In this document: positions 6,941-9,209 of the stretch, in pieces
Layout: each line of letters begins with the position of its first letter
How positions within the stretch are numbered: position 1 is the first letter of the stretch
Source of the DNA: Candidatus Bathyarchaeota archaeon
GTDB taxonomy: Archaea > Thermoproteota > Bathyarchaeia > TCS64
DNA length: 9,209 nucleotides
NCBI GenBank assembly: GCA_013329615.1
Contig: DUKA01000053.1
Location: 1-9,209, forward strand
Reading direction: 5' to 3'
The notes under the pieces: generated by a model
The model's input: the letters and a program-made list of their open reading frames with translations, nothing else
Databases searched by the model: none
What the model was told of the DNA's origin: nothing
Translations under genes and position numbers: made by a program

Positions 6941-7344
6941 AGCTGCTCCGCCTCCTTCATCGCCAGCACCTCGTGCGGGCAGTAGTTGACGCAGTAGCCG
7001 CAGTGTACGCAGATGTCGGGCTTGTTTGCCTCGTTGTCCCAGAATATCGCGTGCATGGGGCACGCCTCCTCGCAGCGGTGGCAGCCTATGCACTTTCTCG
7101 CCTTGAGGATGACGCCTCCGCCCTTCCGCGGCTCAAGCGCGTCCACGGGGCACACCTTCATACACGGCGGGTCAAGGCAAGCCCTACACGCCACAACCAC
7201 GAACCCCCTCTCGAAGCCCCCCGCGGAACGCACCCTAATAGCAGACTTCGCCAGTCCACCCTCCCCGAAGCGCCTGTTGCAGGCGAACATGCAGAGCTGG
7301 CAGCCGACGCACCTATCGGCGTCAACCACGGTGAGCCTAGACAT
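6937..7344 (-). CDS. 16-cysteine ferredoxin-like electron-transfer subunit of the AOR
   Basis: A 135-residue iron-sulfur protein with four Cys groups: C12, C15, C18, C22; C53, C56, C61, C65; C85, C88, C91, C95; and C112, C115, C118, C122. This is enough for four [4Fe-4S] clusters. The layout matches the polyferredoxin subunits that accompany some AOR-family enzymes (WOR5S of Pyrococcus, AorA of Aromatoleum) and resembles the DmsB/HycB-type four-cluster family. There is no Tat or Sec signal and no membrane anchor, so it is cytosolic. The gene ends by overlapping the AOR GTG start (GTGA), with AOR ribosome sites embedded in its last codons, strong evidence for one complex. No Shine-Dalgarno site precedes its ATG; a TATA-like box about 26 bases upstream suggests it opens a leaderless transcript. 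The final electron acceptor is not identifiable here. Confidence 0.93.
   Translation of the reverse strand: MSRLTVVDADRCVGCQLCMFACNRRFGEGGLAKSAIRVRSAGGFERGFVVVACRACLDPPCMKVCPVDALEPRKGGGVILKARKCIGCHRCEEACPMHAIFWDNEANKPDICVHCGYCVNYCPHEVLAMKEAEQL
6946..6955 (-). promoter_or_regulatory. Shine-Dalgarno sites fixing the AOR GTG start
   Basis: On the minus strand GGAGG (6955-6951) and GGAG (6949-6946) lie ten and five bases before the GTG at 6940. They decide in favour of GTG over the in-frame ATG at about 6916, which would remove the first family-conserved residues. Confidence 0.65.
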
Positions 7345-7366
7345 CGAAAGAATTCTGTTACTCGAT

Positions 7367-7372
7367 CTTAAA
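7367..7372 (-). promoter_or_regulatory. Predicted TATA box of the ferredoxin-AOR operon
   Basis: The minus strand reads TTTAAG here, centred 25-26 bases before the ferredoxin ATG at 7344, the spacing for a leaderless archaeal transcript. The box overlaps the TAA stop codon of the preceding gene. An 8-base palindrome AGAATTCT (7349-7356) lies between box and start and could be an operator, or chance. Confidence 0.5.
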
Positions 7373-7886
7373 CACTATTCGGTCCAGACGCCTGGGGCGT
7401 GGGCTGCGCGAAGTTCTTCCTATAGCTCTCGGCCCACTCCGCGAGGCTGAGGTCTAGGAGCTGTATGGCGTCCTCGAGTGGGAGGAGTTCGAGGACGCGC
7501 GTGGCGAGTGGGCGGAGGTTGGCGTCCGCCATGAGAGTTCTGAAGAACTGCGCCACACCGTTGCCTCCCCCGTTCCGGAAATAACCGTTGAGGAGCCCAA
7601 GCTGCGTCGCCGCGATGACCATCTGCCTCGTCACCTGCGCCGCCTCCATATACCTCGCCTCGTATGGTGCGAGGAGCCCGTGGAGAACCCCCTGAGCGCG
7701 GCTGAGGCATTGCACGGTGACAGCCCCCACGTACTTCTGCTTGGTGGGGGAGGAACGCCCGATGCTCGTGACGCCGTCCCCCGTGAGTATCCCCCTCTCG
7801 GCTGCGATGATACGCGCCTTCATGCTGCTCACCTCGGAGACATGCGGGAGGCCGCTCGCCATCATCACCGGCTCAACTGTGCCCAT
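7368..7886 (-). CDS. Conserved-status-unknown alpha-helical protein, 172 residues
   Basis: I do not recognise this protein. It has 172 residues, soluble in appearance: no signal peptide, no convincing membrane segment and one Cys (residue 60). Residues about 20-35 and 60-155 look mostly helical, with a Gly/Asn-rich turn YFRNGGGNG at 102-110 between two helical parts. Leucine-rich stretches (VLELLPLEDAIQLLDLSLAEW, about 131-151) suggest an amphipathic helical bundle. The tail after 158 (AQPTPQASGPNSV) looks disordered. AAGGAG lies just before the ATG with only three bases between, and those three bases are the TGA that ends a 36-codon ORF in the same frame. Thus it may be a separate coupled gene or the body of a 209-codon gene broken by one TGA. 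It sits between the M20 enzyme and the ferredoxin-AOR pair, 23 bases from the latter; any functional link is speculative. Later in-frame ATGs at residues 8-9 have no ribosome site. Confidence 0.7.
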   Translation of the reverse strand: MGTVEPVMMASGLPHVSEVSSMKARIIAAERGILTGDGVTSIGRSSPTKQKYVGAVTVQCLSRAQGVLHGLLAPYEARYMEAAQVTRQMVIAATQLGLLNGYFRNGGGNGVAQFFRTLMADANLRPLATRVLELLPLEDAIQLLDLSLAEWAESYRKNFAQPTPQASGPNSV

Positions 7887-7997
7887 TCACTCCTTGGCGG
7901 CGTCGCTGAAGGAGGGGCTCTTCTCCTCGTACAGCTTGACGAGCCGGGGAACTCCTAGGAGGAGCCTCGCGAGGTTGTTGTACGTCTCAAGTTTCAT
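7887..7997 (-). CDS. Small ORF of 36 residues, possibly the detached N-terminus of the next protein
   Basis: ATG at 7997, TGA at 7889-7887. The peptide begins MKLETYNNLARLLLGVPRLV and continues KLYEEKSPSFSDAAKE: an amphipathic helix followed by a polar tail, soluble-looking. The TGA is followed directly, in the same frame, by the ATG of the 172-residue ORF. It starts 15 bases after the M20 stop. TTG just before the ATG is an alternative start. No Shine-Dalgarno site is visible. An A-rich AAAATAAAA overlaps the M20 stop but sits only about 18 bases upstream, too near for a standard leaderless start. It could be a true small protein, a coupling leader peptide, or part of a split gene. Confidence 0.45.
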   Translation of the reverse strand: MKLETYNNLARLLLGVPRLVKLYEEKSPSFSDAAKE

Positions 7998-8012
7998 CAA
8001 GGGGGGCGCCTT

Positions 8013-9179
8013 TTATTTTTCCCCGCAGAAGCGGCGGATGACGAGTTCCTGAACCTTGGCGGCGTCGACGACTGAGTCGAGGTCGACCCACTCGACGGCG
8101 GCGTGTGCGCCCTCGCCCGCCGGGCCGTAGGCGACGGCGGGTATGCCCTTCTCCCACATAATCTGGGTGTCCATCCACCCTGAGCCGCCTATGAAGGCGG
8201 GTGTGAGCTTTATCGCCTCCTTGCTGCAGGCGACGATGGTCTGGCATATGTCCGCGGTCTCGGGGACGTCCATGGGACCGCGGTAGAAGGTGATCTCGTA
8301 GCTCGCCTTGAACTTGAGGTCCTTGTCCGCGATGCCCTTGAGTAGCGCCTCCACCTCGGCTTCGACGTCCTTTCTCTCCTCCCCAGGGATGGTGCGCCTC
8401 TCTATCTGAAGCAGGCACTTGTCGGGGTAAGTGCTGAGTTCTAAACCGCCTTTGATTATACCGGCGTGGACGCTGGCGGGGCCGAGGACTGGATGCTTCT
8501 TCTTCTGCAGTTTTACGCCGATGGCTTCGAGCCCCGTGAGCACGTTGCCCATCTTCGCGATGGCGTCAACTCCCGTCTCCCACATGCTGCCGTGGGTGGC
8601 GAGGCCCTTCGTCTCGACATCTATCCACGCGAAGCCCTTGTGGCACCTCTCTATCTGGAGGGCGCTAGGTTCGCCGATGATCGCCGCGTCCACACGCGTC
8701 TTCTCCATCACCCTCTCGGTGCCGATGCTGGCGAACTCCTCGTCGCAGACACCGGCGACGACAACGTCGCCCTTGAGCTGCGTGCCAGAGTCGACGACCG
8801 CCTTCAATGCGGCGAGGCTGGCAACGAGGCCGCCCTTCATGTCGAAGGTGCCGCGGCCGTACATCCTGCCCTCCTTGACGACGGGCTTGAGCGGGTCGAT
8901 GGTCATGTAGTCGTAGCCGACGGTGTCTATGTGGCCGTTGAGCATCAGGCTCTTGCCACCGCCCACCCCCTTGAGTGTGCCGACGGCGTTGGCCCTCTTC
9001 GCCTCGATCTTATCGACCTTGGCCTTGAGGCCGAGGCCCCTCAGCCAGTTAGCGACGTACTCGGCTATCTCCTCCTCCCCCTTCGCCCCCGGCACGAGCG
9101 TCGGGTTGACCGAGTCTATCTTCACAAGCGCCTTCAGCAGCTCCGTGGCCGCCTTCTCATCCACGCATGACTTGAACAT
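8013..9179 (-). CDS. M20-family metallopeptidase / deacylase (ArgE/DapE type)
   Basis: A zinc-dependent amidohydrolase of the ArgE/DapE/CPG2 family, which removes acyl groups from amino acids or cleaves small peptides; cytosolic. In the 388-residue form, zinc ligands and catalytic residues are His83 and Asp85 (NGHIDTV), Asp113 (GRGTFDMKGG), Glu147 and Glu148 (CDEEFASIG), Glu170 (IGEPS) and His359 (GEGAHAAVEW). The dimerisation lid domain (about 175-290) carries His196 (LATHGS). All expected motifs are intact and length is typical. Start: ATG at 9179 is preferred because a TTTTAA box lies about 27 bases upstream, fitting a leaderless transcript. GTG at 9200 would add seven residues but lies between box and expected transcription start. 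Substrate cannot be told apart among acetylornithine, succinyl-diaminopimelate, acetyl-lysine or peptides; no biosynthetic neighbours help. Confidence 0.93.
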   Translation of the reverse strand: MFKSCVDEKAATELLKALVKIDSVNPTLVPGAKGEEEIAEYVANWLRGLGLKAKVDKIEAKRANAVGTLKGVGGGKSLMLNGHIDTVGYDYMTIDPLKPVVKEGRMYGRGTFDMKGGLVASLAALKAVVDSGTQLKGDVVVAGVCDEEFASIGTERVMEKTRVDAAIIGEPSALQIERCHKGFAWIDVETKGLATHGSMWETGVDAIAKMGNVLTGLEAIGVKLQKKKHPVLGPASVHAGIIKGGLELSTYPDKCLLQIERRTIPGEERKDVEAEVEALLKGIADKDLKFKASYEITFYRGPMDVPETADICQTIVACSKEAIKLTPAFIGGSGWMDTQIMWEKGIPAVAYGPAGEGAHAAVEWVDLDSVVDAAKVQELVIRRFCGEK

Positions 9180-9203
9180 GGGTAGAGAGTCGCGGCTCAC
9201 CGG

Positions 9204-9209
9204 TTAAAA
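9204..9209 (-). promoter_or_regulatory. Predicted TATA box of the M20 gene, at the window edge
   Basis: The minus strand reads TTTTAA at the last six bases of the window, centred about 27 bases before the ATG at 9179. The element may be cut by the edge, so the upstream BRE cannot be judged. Confidence 0.4.

Noticed and set aside
6941..7093. N-terminal extension of the AOR
   Set aside because: It is the ferredoxin gene read in another frame; AOR homology begins right after the GTG at 6940.
7887..7889. TGA as a selenocysteine codon
   Set aside because: No redox motif surrounds it, the next codon is ATG with a ribosome site just upstream, and Sec in archaea is known mainly from certain methanogens and relatives. 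A plain stop or mutation is simpler.
8011..8022. T-rich run as a transcription terminator
   Set aside because: The run is T-rich only on the plus strand, where no gene ends. On the minus strand, where the M20 gene ends, it is A-rich.
7717..8052. 111-residue plus-strand ORF and the overlapping ORF at 7680-7958
   Set aside because: Both are antisense to the minus-strand genes, have no ribosome site or promoter, and show no recognisable domain.
1..9209. CRISPR array, insertion sequence, tRNA or other RNA gene, toxin-antitoxin pair
   Set aside because: No spaced direct repeats, terminal inverted repeats, transposase motifs, cloverleaf sequences or suitable small gene pairs were seen. Nearly every base is accounted for by coding sequence.

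Overview
The window looks like GC-rich archaeal chromosome. Genes that appear to open transcripts carry an AT-rich TATA-like element about 25-28 bases before the start codon and no Shine-Dalgarno site. Genes inside operons carry GGAGG or AGGTG sites. Isoleucine ATA and arginine AGG codons are common. The protein set (a pyruvate kinase with Lys at the potassium-switch position, a THEP1-type NTPase, a tungsten/molybdenum AOR-family enzyme with a four-cluster ferredoxin) fits an anaerobic or microaerophilic, probably thermophilic archaeon of the TACK/Thermoproteota kind. The lineage is an inference; no rRNA or other marker gene is present.

Layout, left to right. (1) Positions 1-2879, minus strand: a THEP1-like NTPase followed after 43 bases by a xanthine dehydrogenase-family molybdopterin subunit, cut by the window edge a few residues before its likely C-terminus. 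(2) Positions 2880-2937: a 58-base divergent promoter with a TATA-like core centred inside an inverted repeat. (3) Positions 2938-5192, plus strand: a tight three-gene operon of pyruvate kinase, an MJ0936/YfcE-type metallophosphodiesterase (4-base ATGA overlap) and an L-rhamnose mutarotase (no gap). (4) Positions 5189-9179, minus strand: read in transcription order, an M20 metallopeptidase/deacylase, a 36-residue small ORF, a 172-residue unknown protein, a 16-cysteine ferredoxin and an aldehyde:ferredoxin oxidoreductase. The plus and minus clusters meet tail to tail with their stop codons sharing one CTAG.

Working together: the ferredoxin and AOR genes overlap by 3 bases and almost certainly encode one redox enzyme that oxidises an aldehyde and passes electrons through four [4Fe-4S] clusters. 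The pyruvate kinase operon is lower glycolysis plus a sugar mutarotase, suggesting deoxysugar use. A link between lactaldehyde from rhamnose and the AOR is possible but speculative. The THEP1-xanthine dehydrogenase pair puts a P-loop NTPase beside a second molybdopterin enzyme.

Coding density is very high. No gene-free stretch reaches 300 bases; the longest is the 58-base divergent promoter. I see no RNA genes, insertion sequences, CRISPR repeats, attachment sites or replication origin. The most puzzling item is at 7368-7997, where a 36-codon ORF and a 172-codon unknown ORF lie in one reading frame separated only by a single TGA.
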